Origin: Sandaracinaceae bacterium | GTDB taxonomy: Bacteria; Myxococcota_A; Polyangia; Polyangiales; Sandaracinaceae | NCBI GenBank assembly: GCA_040218145.1 | Contig: JAVJQK010000113.1 | Coordinates: forward strand, 186,001 to 250,000 | Direction of reading: 5' to 3' | DNA length: 64,000 bases | Shown: in pieces, positions 8,736-16,925 of the stretch | Numbering within the stretch: the first letter of the stretch is position 1 | Layout: every line of letters starts with the position of its first letter | The notes under the pieces: generated by a model | What the model was told of the DNA's origin: nothing | What the model saw: the letters and a program-made list of their open reading frames with translations, nothing else | Databases searched by the model: none | Made by a program: the position numbers and the translations under genes

Positions 8736-10202
8736 CTATTGCTGTGGGGCGAAGACGAACGGGTAGGCGAAGGTGACGTTTCCGCCCTCCGGACCCGGGT
8801 TGAAGCGGAAGCGGCGGATCGTGTTCACGACGCAGCTGGCGACCGCGGGGCTGCCCGTGGTGTTCTCCTGCGCCGTGGCGCCGCTGACGGTGCCGGTGGG
8901 CTGGATGGTGAAGCGCACGAGGACGCGGCCCGCGAGCGTGGGGTTGTTGCGGAGCTCACGCTCGTAGCAGGTCTGGATGGCGCGGATGCGCGCCCGGATC
9001 TGCCGGGTGACGATGCTCGGGTCGAAGACGCCCGAGCCGCTCTCGTCCTCGAGGGCGCCCGCGTTGACGCGACCGCGGATGACGCGCTCGACGATCCGCT
9101 CGCCCTCCTGCTGCTGCTGGCCTGCGCCACCCTGGCGCGCCTGGAGGCCGCCGAGGCCCGCGGTGCGGCCCCCCACGCGTCCGCCGCCGCCGCGCTCGCG
9201 GAGGCTGCCCCCCTCGGCGCTGGTCGCGACGCCGACGCCTTCGGCCTGCGCGAGCACGTCTTCGGCGCTGCCCGTGACGGCGCCGCCCGCGAGCACGTCC
9301 TGGAACGCGCCGTCCGCGCCACCGAGGGCGCCGAGGAGCATCTGCTCGACCTGGGCCTGGGCCTCCTCGACCGCGAGGCGCGCGTCGGAGTCGGCGCGGC
9401 TCTCGCCGCTGCTGCTCGTGGGCTCGCTCTGGCTCGAGGGCTGCTCCTGCTGCTGGGTCGGGGCCTCGGCGACCTCTTCGACCGCCTCCTCGACCTCTTC
9501 GGCGACCTCGACCTCTTCGACCTCTTCTTCCTGGGGCGGCTCGGGCTCGTTGAAGATGAGCTCGGCGACGCGATCCGGGATGGTGGCGATGGTCGGCTCC
9601 ACCGGCCAGTCGGCGTTCTCCAGATAGATGACGAACCCGAAGTGGGTCATGAAGGAGAACATCACGAAGGCCGTGAACAGCCAGTCGATGCCCGCGATGA
9701 AGCCGCCGACGACCGCGGCCGGGAGCTGCGGGCGGGGCTGCACGGGCGGCGGGACGACGAACTGGAAGAGCAGCGTGGTGTCGCCGATGACGACCTTGCC
9801 GCGCGAGGTGTCGTTCAGCTTGACCTGGTAGTAGCCCTGGGCCTTGCGCGCGCCGCCGCTCTTGCGCAGCTCCTCGATCTCCTGGACGCCGCCCGGGAGG
9901 CCGACGCGGCCGCGCATCTCGTCGGTGAAGTTGAGGATGTAGTCGCTGCCGACGAGCTGGAACAGCTCGAAGCGGGAGCTGAGGCCACCCGCGGTCACGA
10001 CGAAGTGGTTCTTCTCGGAGGAGCCGACGGTGACGGTCTCCCGCCTCCGGATGATCCGCTCCTCGACGATCTTGCCGCCCTGGATCAGGCCGATGCGAAG
10101 GACTTTCGGGCCGCTCGGGCGCTGCTGGACGGCCTGCATGGCCATCGTCATCGCCCCGGGGCGGCCCCTACCCTGTCGCTGCGGCTGTTGGCTGGTGCTC
10201 AT
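8736..10202 (-). CDS. AgmX/PglI-type TonB-like envelope protein with FHA-like N-terminus
   Basis: 488 aa. Residues ~35-160 look like an FHA-type fold (TVTVGSSEKNHFVV, LSSRFELFQLVGSDYIL). A membrane helix follows at ~175-200 (LFTAFVMFSFMTHFGFVI), then a Glu/Val-rich acidic stretch, a long Gln/Ser/Gly-rich periplasmic linker, and a C-terminal AgmX/PglI-TonB domain (QTCYERELRNNPTLAGRVLV, then SCVVNTIRRFRFNPGP) with two conserved cysteines. In Myxococcus, GltG/GltJ and NfsG have this layout and span the inner membrane and periplasm of gliding and spore-coat machines. Here it lies downstream of an ExbB-like channel and TPR proteins, so the same kind of job is inferred. Confidence 0.85.
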   Translation of the reverse strand: MSTSQQPQRQGRGRPGAMTMAMQAVQQRPSGPKVLRIGLIQGGKIVEERIIRRRETVTVGSSEKNHFVVTAGGLSSRFELFQLVGSDYILNFTDEMRGRVGLPGGVQEIEELRKSGGARKAQGYYQVKLNDTSRGKVVIGDTTLLFQFVVPPPVQPRPQLPAAVVGGFIAGIDWLFTAFVMFSFMTHFGFVIYLENADWPVEPTIATIPDRVAELIFNEPEPPQEEEVEEVEVAEEVEEAVEEVAEAPTQQQEQPSSQSEPTSSSGESRADSDARLAVEEAQAQVEQMLLGALGGADGAFQDVLAGGAVTGSAEDVLAQAEGVGVATSAEGGSLRERGGGGRVGGRTAGLGGLQARQGGAGQQQQEGERIVERVIRGRVNAGALEDESGSGVFDPSIVTRQIRARIRAIQTCYERELRNNPTLAGRVLVRFTIQPTGTVSGATAQENTTGSPAVASCVVNTIRRFRFNPGPEGGNVTFAYPFVFAPQQ

Positions 10203-10266
10203 CCTGGTCTTTCCCCATCGTCACCCGCGCTGGCGGGGGGTCGGCAGACATCTGTCCCGGGGGTCC

Positions 10267-10304
10267 GACGCCATCCGTGCGGGAAGGTTCCCGACCGTGG
10301 CGTC
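10267..10304 (-). terminator. composite hairpin between ExbB-like and AgmX-like genes
   Basis: GACGCCA (10267-10273) pairs with TGGCGTC (10298-10304), and inside this CGGGAA pairs with TTCCCG around two bases. It lies in the 129-bp gap between two genes read in the same direction. It may end or process the upstream operon transcript; there is no T-run on the minus-strand side. Confidence 0.5.
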
Positions 10305-10331
10305 ATTTTCGCCGCCGAAGCCTAACACCGC

Positions 10332-11084
10332 CTAGGCGGAGGGGTCCAGACGGGATGCGTCGTCGGAGGCGTCGCGCGCCTCGTCTGCGAGGTCGTGCTC
10401 GGTGTGGTCGTCGATGTGGTCGTCCACCGGGTCATCGGTCGGTGGGACCGGATCCTTCACCCCCACCTTGGGACCGCCCGACGCGCGGTCGGCGGCCGGC
10501 TCCTGCCCGAGGGCCTCTTCGACCGAGGCGACGACGCGGCGGCTCTCGGCGAGGCGAGCCTTCGCGATCTTCTTCAGCACGGTCCAGGAGCCCAGCGCGA
10601 GGCTGGAGGTGCTGATGCCGATCGCGATCGAGATCACGGCGCGTCCGAGGCCGATGTTCTCGACCAGGCCGGCCTGGAGGCGCATGAGGCCGTGATCGCC
10701 GATGAAGATCCAGCCGATGCTGAGCGCGGCCCCGAGGAAGCCCAGGGCGGAGCCGATCGAGGCGCTGATCCGCAGCCCGCGCATGCCGCGCGCCGCCCTC
10801 CCCTCGACGTCCATCATGGCGTCCTCGAGGTCGATGACGCGATCGTCGTCGCGTCGCTCGGGGTCCAGGAGCGGCCAGACGCACTCGGCGACCCAGGCCG
10901 GGAGCGCGTCTCGGGTCAGCGCGGCGGCTCGCTCGTGCTCGCCGGCCCGCAGGAGCTGAACCAGGGCGCGGCGGAAGGCGCCCGCGTCCAGCGCGGAGCG
11001 GAAGGCCAGCGTGCGCACGCGCTCGACGACGAGGGCGAGCACCGCGGCGAGGAAGAGGCCCTGGAAGACGTGAAAGACGATCAC
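10332..11084 (-). CDS. MotA/TolQ/ExbB-family proton channel protein
   Basis: 250 aa from a GTG. An N-terminal membrane helix (FQGLFLAAVLALVVERV) is followed by a cytoplasmic segment and two more helices, GSALGFLGAALSIGWIFIG and GRAVISIAIGISTSSLALGS, in the positions expected for the TolQ/ExbB core. The tail is Asp/His-rich and disordered. ExbB/TolQ/MotA proteins carry protons and drive TonB-like partners, which fits the adjacent AgmX-type gene; AglR plays this part in M. xanthus gliding. No ExbD/TolR partner is visible in this window. The match is by topology, and the sequence is divergent. Confidence 0.75.
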   Translation of the reverse strand: MIVFHVFQGLFLAAVLALVVERVRTLAFRSALDAGAFRRALVQLLRAGEHERAAALTRDALPAWVAECVWPLLDPERRDDDRVIDLEDAMMDVEGRAARGMRGLRISASIGSALGFLGAALSIGWIFIGDHGLMRLQAGLVENIGLGRAVISIAIGISTSSLALGSWTVLKKIAKARLAESRRVVASVEEALGQEPAADRASGGPKVGVKDPVPPTDDPVDDHIDDHTEHDLADEARDASDDASRLDPSA

Positions 11085-11189
11085 GGGGAGCGGTCAGCGG
11101 AGCACGAACGAGATGAGGGCGCACCCACGCTCAGCATCCACGCTCAGCGGGCACGCCCGCTCGACCGACGCGTTTGCGGGAAGTTCCGC

Positions 11190-11453
11190 TCAGAACGGCT
11201 CGTCCTGCACGCTCCGGATCACCTCGCGCACGAAGCTGGTCCTCAGGTCGAGGACCTCGTAGCCGAGGTTGCTGCGGTTGAGGATGTAGAAGGCGTTCGG
11301 CTTCTGGACGCGGCCCTCGATCCGGATCTCGTCGAGCTGGATGACCTGCGGCGCGCGGCCACGCGAGCTCTGCGCCTCGGCGTCGCTGGGGGCGAGGAGC
11401 CAGGCGGAGACGGCGACGGCGCTCGCGAGCAGGATGGCGTGGGTGGTCTTCAT
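11190..11453 (-). CDS. small exported protein of the TPR/AgmX cluster
   Basis: 87 aa with a signal peptide (ILLASAVAVSAWLLAP, cleavage near AEAQ). The mature part is about 60 residues and contains QVIQLDEIRIEGRVQKP and NAFYILNRSNLGYEVLDL. Short periplasmic proteins with a similar IxIEGxVQKPxAFY pattern occur beside AgmX/TonB genes in related bacteria, from memory. The start has a ribosome-binding site (GGAAGAC). It lies 37 bases after the TPR lipoprotein gene and before the ExbB-like gene on the same strand. Function unknown; contact with the AgmX-type protein is inferred from position only. Confidence 0.7.
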   Translation of the reverse strand: MKTTHAILLASAVAVSAWLLAPSDAEAQSSRGRAPQVIQLDEIRIEGRVQKPNAFYILNRSNLGYEVLDLRTSFVREVIRSVQDEPF

Positions 11454-11490
11454 GGTGTCTTCCGTTCGAACGTCGGCCAGCTCGGGTTCT

Positions 11491-12987
11491 TCACTCGCCG
11501 CCGCCTTCGCCGCCGCCCTCTTGCGCTTCCTGGGCCTGGCGCGCGGCGCGCGCGGCCTCCCGCTCGGCGCGGGCCCGATCCCGCTCGATGGCGCGCTGCT
11601 CGCGCTCGATGAGGCGGCCGAGCTCTTCGAGGTACGTGCTGGACGGGTCGTCGCGCGGCAGGCTCGGGCCCATCAGCTCGCGGTAGCGGTTCAGCTCGGA
11701 GACGGCGCGCTGGTAGGCCTGGAGGTTGTTCATCCCCGGGTACTGCTCGCCGGCCTCGCGGTACATCATCGCCAGGTTGAAGTGGACCTCGGCGTTGCGC
11801 GGCTCCATCTCCTGGACGCGATCGAACTCGGCCTGGGCCTGCTGCCACTGCTTGGTCGCGCGGAGCGCGTCACCGAGCGCGAGGCGGACCGCGGCCACGC
11901 CCGGCGCGAGCCGAGACGCGGTCTGGAACTGCTGCAGCGCCTCCTGGTAGTTGCCGGCCGCGAGCTGCTGGAGACCCAGCGCCATGCGCGCCTCGGTGTA
12001 GGAGGGCTCGAGCTCGATGGCGCGGCGGTAGCTCGCGAGCGCCGGCTGGAGCTGGCCCGCCTCCTGATGCATGCGGCCCCGGAGGTAGTGCAGCTCCGCG
12101 TCCGAGTCGCTGGTCTGAAGCGCCTGGTTGAGGATGGACTCGGCCAGCTCGGTGCGGCCGAGGCGGAGGTTGGCTTTGACGAGCACGGCCATCGCGGGCA
12201 CGAAGCGCTCGTCGCGGCGCAGGGCCCGGCGCGCGGCCTCGATGGCCTCCTCGGGGCGGTTCGCCTGCACGAGCACGTCACCGTAGATGGCCTGCACGGC
12301 GAGGTTGCGGATCCACTGCTCCGCGAGCGGCCGCACGAAGCTCAGCGCCTCGTTCGCGTTGCCGCGCCGGAGGTGGATGCGCGCGATGCCCTCGATGGCG
12401 CGCTCGTAGTCGGCCTGGATCCGGAGCGCCTGCTGGTAGAGCTGCAGCGCGCGCGCGTCCTGGCCCGCGCGGTCCGCGAGCACGCCGAGGTTGTAGGCGG
12501 CCTTGTAGGCGTTGCCGTCGGCGCGGAGCGCCTCCTGGAAGGCCTGCTGGGCCTGGGCGCTGTCGCCCGAAGCCGCCGCCTGGAGGCCGCGACGGTAGGC
12601 GGCCTGCGCGGAGCCGTTCATCGGTCGGCGGGGCGGGAGCGGTCGGCCGGTGTCGGCCTCCGGGCGGCCCCACGGCGACTCCTGGTCTCCCTCGGGAGAG
12701 GTGCCGCCACCAGTCCCCGCGCCGGTCCCGCCGCCGTTGCCGGGCTGGTTCTCGAGGTCGCTGTCGGGCAGCTCGTCCGGATCCACGCTCCCGGGCGGGG
12801 CCTCGAGCTCGGCGCGGTCGCCGCCCGTGCCCCCGCCGCCGGTGTCCTCGCCGCCGGTGGTGGAGTCACCGGGCGTGGCGTCGTCGTCGGACGTGCCCTC
12901 GTCGCACCCGGCGCCGTAGAGGCCGAGCCCGAACATCAGGCCGCTGAACAGCAGGCCGCGAAAGAACCGGCCGCGGAGCGCTCGCAT
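11491..12987 (-). CDS. TPR-repeat lipoprotein of envelope machine
   Basis: 498 aa from the ATG at 12987, which overlaps the stop of the gene before it (TGATG). The N-terminus has a signal sequence and a lipobox-like site (LYGAGC, Cys near residue 28). A ~90-residue Gly/Thr/Asp-rich linker follows. About eight TPR units then run from ~residue 120 to 400 (for example DNAYKAAYNLGVLADRAG-like and HYLRGRMHQEAGQLQPALAS), and the protein ends in a charged Arg/Ala/Glu helix. It is comparable to the TPR outer-membrane lipoproteins of the Glt and Nfs complexes (GltE/NfsE). That link rests on domain layout and neighbours. Confidence 0.85.
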   Translation of the reverse strand: MRALRGRFFRGLLFSGLMFGLGLYGAGCDEGTSDDDATPGDSTTGGEDTGGGGTGGDRAELEAPPGSVDPDELPDSDLENQPGNGGGTGAGTGGGTSPEGDQESPWGRPEADTGRPLPPRRPMNGSAQAAYRRGLQAAASGDSAQAQQAFQEALRADGNAYKAAYNLGVLADRAGQDARALQLYQQALRIQADYERAIEGIARIHLRRGNANEALSFVRPLAEQWIRNLAVQAIYGDVLVQANRPEEAIEAARRALRRDERFVPAMAVLVKANLRLGRTELAESILNQALQTSDSDAELHYLRGRMHQEAGQLQPALASYRRAIELEPSYTEARMALGLQQLAAGNYQEALQQFQTASRLAPGVAAVRLALGDALRATKQWQQAQAEFDRVQEMEPRNAEVHFNLAMMYREAGEQYPGMNNLQAYQRAVSELNRYRELMGPSLPRDDPSSTYLEELGRLIEREQRAIERDRARAEREAARAARQAQEAQEGGGEGGGE

Positions 12988-15900
12988 CACTCGTCCTCCC
13001 GGGCCAGCGGCGGCGCGGTGACGCCGCTGTCGATGTCGATGTGCTGGCCGCGGCGCGCCCGGCGGAACTCGTTGGGCTGGTAGGCCGCGAGGCTCGCGTC
13101 CTGGCCGCGCTGCTGCTCGATGCACTCCGCGATGCGCTCCTCACCGTACGCCTGGAGGCGGTCGATGGCTTCGCGCGAGTACTCGTTGTCGATGTTGCCC
13201 CGGACCGCGGCCCGGGCCGCGAGCGAGTAGCGGACGACCGCGTAGCACTCGATGGGGCGGACCTGGCCGTCGAGCACCTGGCGGACCCGGTCCTCGAAGG
13301 TGAAGCGGACCTCGTCCTGCACCTCGGGCGAGGCGCTGCGGATCTGCCGCTGGAGGTCGCTCGGCATGGTGATGGTCGCGTTGAGCACGGCCCGCGCGAG
13401 GATCTCGTAGGCGCGACCCTGGCGCGTCAGCGCCGCGATGGTCCAGGTCGGCCGGCGGTAGGCGAGGATGGGCTCGTAGCCCTCCGCCGTGCTCTGGGTC
13501 CGCGTCGAGCCCTGCTGGATCTGGCTGTTGAGCTCGTTGACGAACGCCTCGGTCGTGCTCTGCCGGCCCGGGTTCACCTCGAGGCTCTCGAGCTGCCCGA
13601 TCGACGGGTCGACCAGGGTGAAGCGGCTCTCGGCCGCGTACTCGGCCGCGATGCTGCCGGGCTCGCCGTTCATGCGCTGGAAGGCGTTGACGACGTCCTG
13701 GAGCGCGTCGCGCTGCGTGCTCTCTCGCGCGCGCTGCTCTCGCCGCGCCGCCGCGATGCGGTGGTAGGCCTGCACGACGAGCTCCGTCGCCGCCCGGTCG
13801 TTGCGGTAGCGGTCGATGAACGACTGCATCTCGCGCGCGGCGTTGCTCCACTGCTCGCTCTTGAACGCCATCTCCGCCACGCGGTAGCGCGCGTTGCGCT
13901 GGTCGGCGGGGTCGGTCAGCCGCTCGGCCGCGCGCTGGTAGTACTCCGCCGCGCGGCGGTAGTTCTGCTGGAACTCGAGGATGCGGGCCGCGTTGATGAG
14001 CGCGTCGGTGATGCGCTCCGGCATGTCCGTGTCGGTGCTCTGCTGGAAGCGCCGCGAGTCCGCGATCTGCAGGTAGTTCTCGACCGCGCGGTCGTAGTCG
14101 AAGAAGCGGTTCGCGGTGTAGGCGAGGCGGAAGTAGGCCGTCGCGAGGATGCCCTCGAGCTCGGTCTCTCGCTCCCCCTCCGCGTCGTCGAGCATCGGCG
14201 TCACCTGGTCGATCACGCGCTGGTAGATCTGACCGGCCGAGTCGAAGCGCTGGGTCCGCTCGAGGGCGAGCGCGGCCTGCAGGAGCGCGACCGGCGCCTG
14301 CGGGTGGTTCGGCTCGTCGTTGACGGCGTTGACCAGCATCGTCGCGCTCTGCTCGTACAGGCGGCGCTGCTCGTCACCCTGCGCGCCCTCGGCCTGCGTG
14401 AAGATCTCGAGCGCGCGCTGGTAGCGCACGTTGGTCAGCACGGTGCCCGCGGTGCAGAGCGGCGAGTCGGCGTTGGCCTCGTCGTCGCACCAGTTGTCGA
14501 GCTGCTCTGCGTTCTCGAAGGTCGGGCCGTCGGGCGTGAAGGTGCAGCCCCGGCGCTGGACGTCGCGGCTCAGGCGCTCCGCCTCCGGGGTGTCGCCCAT
14601 CGCGACGGCCATGTTGTAGAGGCTGTCCCACGCGACCTGACCGGTCGGGTTGGCGTTCGGGCCGCTGCAGCGCTCCTCGTAGATGCGCAAGAAACGCTGC
14701 CGGGCCTGGGGCCAGTAGCCGTAGTAGTAGAGGAGGAGCGCGTTGTTGTAGTCGTACGCCGCGCGCACGCCCTCGCTGTCCTGGGCCTCGGGCACCCGCG
14801 CCAGGTAGACCTCGCGGGCCTGGGCCAGGCGCTGGACCATCAGCGGCATCTCCATCGGCGTGACGCGCGGCGGCGTGCCGGTGGGCTCGGGGATGTCCTC
14901 TTCACCCATGCGGATGTCGAGGCTGCCCTGCTCCTCCGCCTGCTCGACGAGGCGCTTGAGCGACTCGACCACGCGGCGCGCGGACTCGCTCAGGAAGCGG
15001 TCGTCGAGGTTGCTGTCGCGCACGGCGGCGTAGACGCGCGCCGCCTCCTCGTACTGCTCCGACCAGAAGAGCGCGTCGGCCAGGTTGTACTGGAGCTCGT
15101 ACGCGTTGGGGCTGTTCGGGTAGTTGTTGAGGTAGGCCTGGTAGGCCTGCGCCGCGAGCCCGTACTCCTGCAAGGCCTCCTGCAGGCGCTGCTCGGAGCG
15201 CTCGCGGACCGCCTCCTGGCGGAGGATCTGGGCCTGGCGGTGGTGGCGCGTCGCGTCGTTGATCAGCGCGCCCTCGGCGAGCTGCTCCGCGCGGCGCTGC
15301 TCCACCGGGTTGTCCATGTTCTGGTTCCACCAGTCGGAGCCCTCGCGGTAGTCGCCGAGGCGAGCCTGCGCCTCGAGGGCGCGCTCCATCTCCTGGTGTC
15401 GCTGCCACGCCCGCGCGATCTGCGCGGTGATCTCCGGCGCGCGCGAGGAGTTCGGCCAGCGCGACAGGGCCAGCTCCCACACCTCGACCGCCTCCGGGTA
15501 CTTGGCCTCCTCGAAGTAGACCTGGCCGAGCTCGAAGTAGATCTCGCTCGTCCAGCCCCGGTCCTGCGGCAAGACGTTCGGGTTCTGGATCCGCTGGATG
15601 CCGCGGGGCATCCCCTCCTCGTCGTCCGGGATCTGGTTCTCGTTCCAGTCGTCGTACGCGAAGGTGATGCCGAGGTACTGCACCGCCTCGCGGCGCAGCT
15701 CGGTGCCGGCGCGGCCGGTCTGGCGCAGCTGCTCGTCGGACCACTCGATCAAGCGCGAGAAGTGCTCGATGGCCTCGGGGTAGCGGCTCGCCCGGTAGTA
15801 CGCCCAAGCCACCTTGTAGAGCGCGAGGTTGTAGTTGCGGTCGGTCGGGTCGGCGAGGACCTTGCCGTAGGCGCTGATGGCCCGGTCGAGCGCGTGGGGC

Positions 15901-16925
15901 TCGAAGTCGAAGTCGAAGTGGTACTCGCCGATGCGGAGCCACACCTCCATCACGAAGCGCGCGTCGGGCGTGACCGGCGTGCAGCCCGCGTAGGGGTCGT
16001 CGAACGGCATCGTCTCGTTGCCGAGGGTGCCGCCGAGGCCGAGCGCGGGGTGCTCCTCTTCGCTGAAGCCCTCTTCGCCTCCGGGCGGGGGCTCCGGGGC
16101 CGGGGGCTCGCCCGTGTAGTCGAAGCGGTTGGCGCAGACGAGGTTGAGCCACGCGAGGCGGGCCTCCTCGTTGCGCGCCATCTCGTTGAGGCAGTAGCCG
16201 ATGAGGTAGTAGACGCCGTCGATGCGCCGGTAGTCGGGGAAGCGCTGGATCAGGGCCCGGTAGAGCTCCACCGTCTCGCTGAAGTCCGGCACGCCCATGG
16301 CCTCGCCCGCGGCGGCGGCCTCCTGGTAGGCGATGGCGGCGCGCTCGTAGTAGAGCTCGCCCAGCCGGAACATCGCGTCGGGGGTGTAGTTCGGGTCGTC
16401 CGGGTAGCGGCGGATGAACGCCTCGAAGAGCCGGATGGCGCGCTCCATCGCCTCGTTCTGGAGGCGCTCCTCCTCGCGGATCTGACGCGCGTAGCCGGCC
16501 TGCCGCTCGCGGCGGCGGCGGTGGTACTCGCGGACGAGGATGGAGTTGACCGAGCCCCGGTAGGCGCTGCCCGACTGCATGAAGCGGCGGACCTCCGCCT
16601 CCATCTCACGCAGGGCCTGGATCTGCTCCGGGCTCGGCGGCGGCCGGTCGTCGTCGATGCGGCGGTCGGTCGTGTCGAGGAAGGCCGGGTTCGGGACGTC
16701 CGTCGTGTTCGCCCACGGGGGCGGCGGCATGTCCGAGAGGCTCTGGCCGGGCCCGGGCATCGGGAGCGGCTCGCGGCTCACGGGGCCCGCGGGCTGGCCC
16801 TGCGGGCCGTCGCCTTCCTGCGCGCGCGCCGTCGACAGCCCGGACGTGAGCGGGCCCGCCCCGAGGAGCGTGGTCAGCCAGGCCGCCGTGAACGCGAGGC
16901 GCCGTAGCGTCGATTCGAAGCGCAC
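12987..16925 (-). CDS. large exported TPR protein, 1312 aa
   Basis: The start is taken as the GTG at 16925, which overlaps the stop of the upstream gene (TAGTG); the reading frame stays open further upstream but only inside that gene. A signal peptide (LAFTAAWLTTLLGAG, then STARAQ) leads into a long chain of TPR-like units such as DAMFRLGELYYERAAIAYQE, PNAYELQYNLADALFWSEQY and RAAEYYQRAAERLTDPADQ. A short Cys-bearing region near residues 795-830 (including FTPDGPTFENAEQLDNWCDD) may hold disulfides. It is probably periplasmic. Giant TPR proteins (for example AgmK/GltI) occur in M. xanthus motility loci, and this one may act as a scaffold. No enzyme motif seen. Confidence 0.88.
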   Translation of the reverse strand: MRFESTLRRLAFTAAWLTTLLGAGPLTSGLSTARAQEGDGPQGQPAGPVSREPLPMPGPGQSLSDMPPPPWANTTDVPNPAFLDTTDRRIDDDRPPPSPEQIQALREMEAEVRRFMQSGSAYRGSVNSILVREYHRRRRERQAGYARQIREEERLQNEAMERAIRLFEAFIRRYPDDPNYTPDAMFRLGELYYERAAIAYQEAAAAGEAMGVPDFSETVELYRALIQRFPDYRRIDGVYYLIGYCLNEMARNEEARLAWLNLVCANRFDYTGEPPAPEPPPGGEEGFSEEEHPALGLGGTLGNETMPFDDPYAGCTPVTPDARFVMEVWLRIGEYHFDFDFEPHALDRAISAYGKVLADPTDRNYNLALYKVAWAYYRASRYPEAIEHFSRLIEWSDEQLRQTGRAGTELRREAVQYLGITFAYDDWNENQIPDDEEGMPRGIQRIQNPNVLPQDRGWTSEIYFELGQVYFEEAKYPEAVEVWELALSRWPNSSRAPEITAQIARAWQRHQEMERALEAQARLGDYREGSDWWNQNMDNPVEQRRAEQLAEGALINDATRHHRQAQILRQEAVRERSEQRLQEALQEYGLAAQAYQAYLNNYPNSPNAYELQYNLADALFWSEQYEEAARVYAAVRDSNLDDRFLSESARRVVESLKRLVEQAEEQGSLDIRMGEEDIPEPTGTPPRVTPMEMPLMVQRLAQAREVYLARVPEAQDSEGVRAAYDYNNALLLYYYGYWPQARQRFLRIYEERCSGPNANPTGQVAWDSLYNMAVAMGDTPEAERLSRDVQRRGCTFTPDGPTFENAEQLDNWCDDEANADSPLCTAGTVLTNVRYQRALEIFTQAEGAQGDEQRRLYEQSATMLVNAVNDEPNHPQAPVALLQAALALERTQRFDSAGQIYQRVIDQVTPMLDDAEGERETELEGILATAYFRLAYTANRFFDYDRAVENYLQIADSRRFQQSTDTDMPERITDALINAARILEFQQNYRRAAEYYQRAAERLTDPADQRNARYRVAEMAFKSEQWSNAAREMQSFIDRYRNDRAATELVVQAYHRIAAARREQRARESTQRDALQDVVNAFQRMNGEPGSIAAEYAAESRFTLVDPSIGQLESLEVNPGRQSTTEAFVNELNSQIQQGSTRTQSTAEGYEPILAYRRPTWTIAALTRQGRAYEILARAVLNATITMPSDLQRQIRSASPEVQDEVRFTFEDRVRQVLDGQVRPIECYAVVRYSLAARAAVRGNIDNEYSREAIDRLQAYGEERIAECIEQQRGQDASLAAYQPNEFRRARRGQHIDIDSGVTAPPLAREDE

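Noticed and set aside
13041-16907. A 1288-aa open frame on + inside the large TPR gene
   Set aside because: Leu/Val/Arg/Ala-rich translation without domains, signal or ribosome-binding site; it is the shadow of the minus-strand TPR gene in GC-rich DNA.
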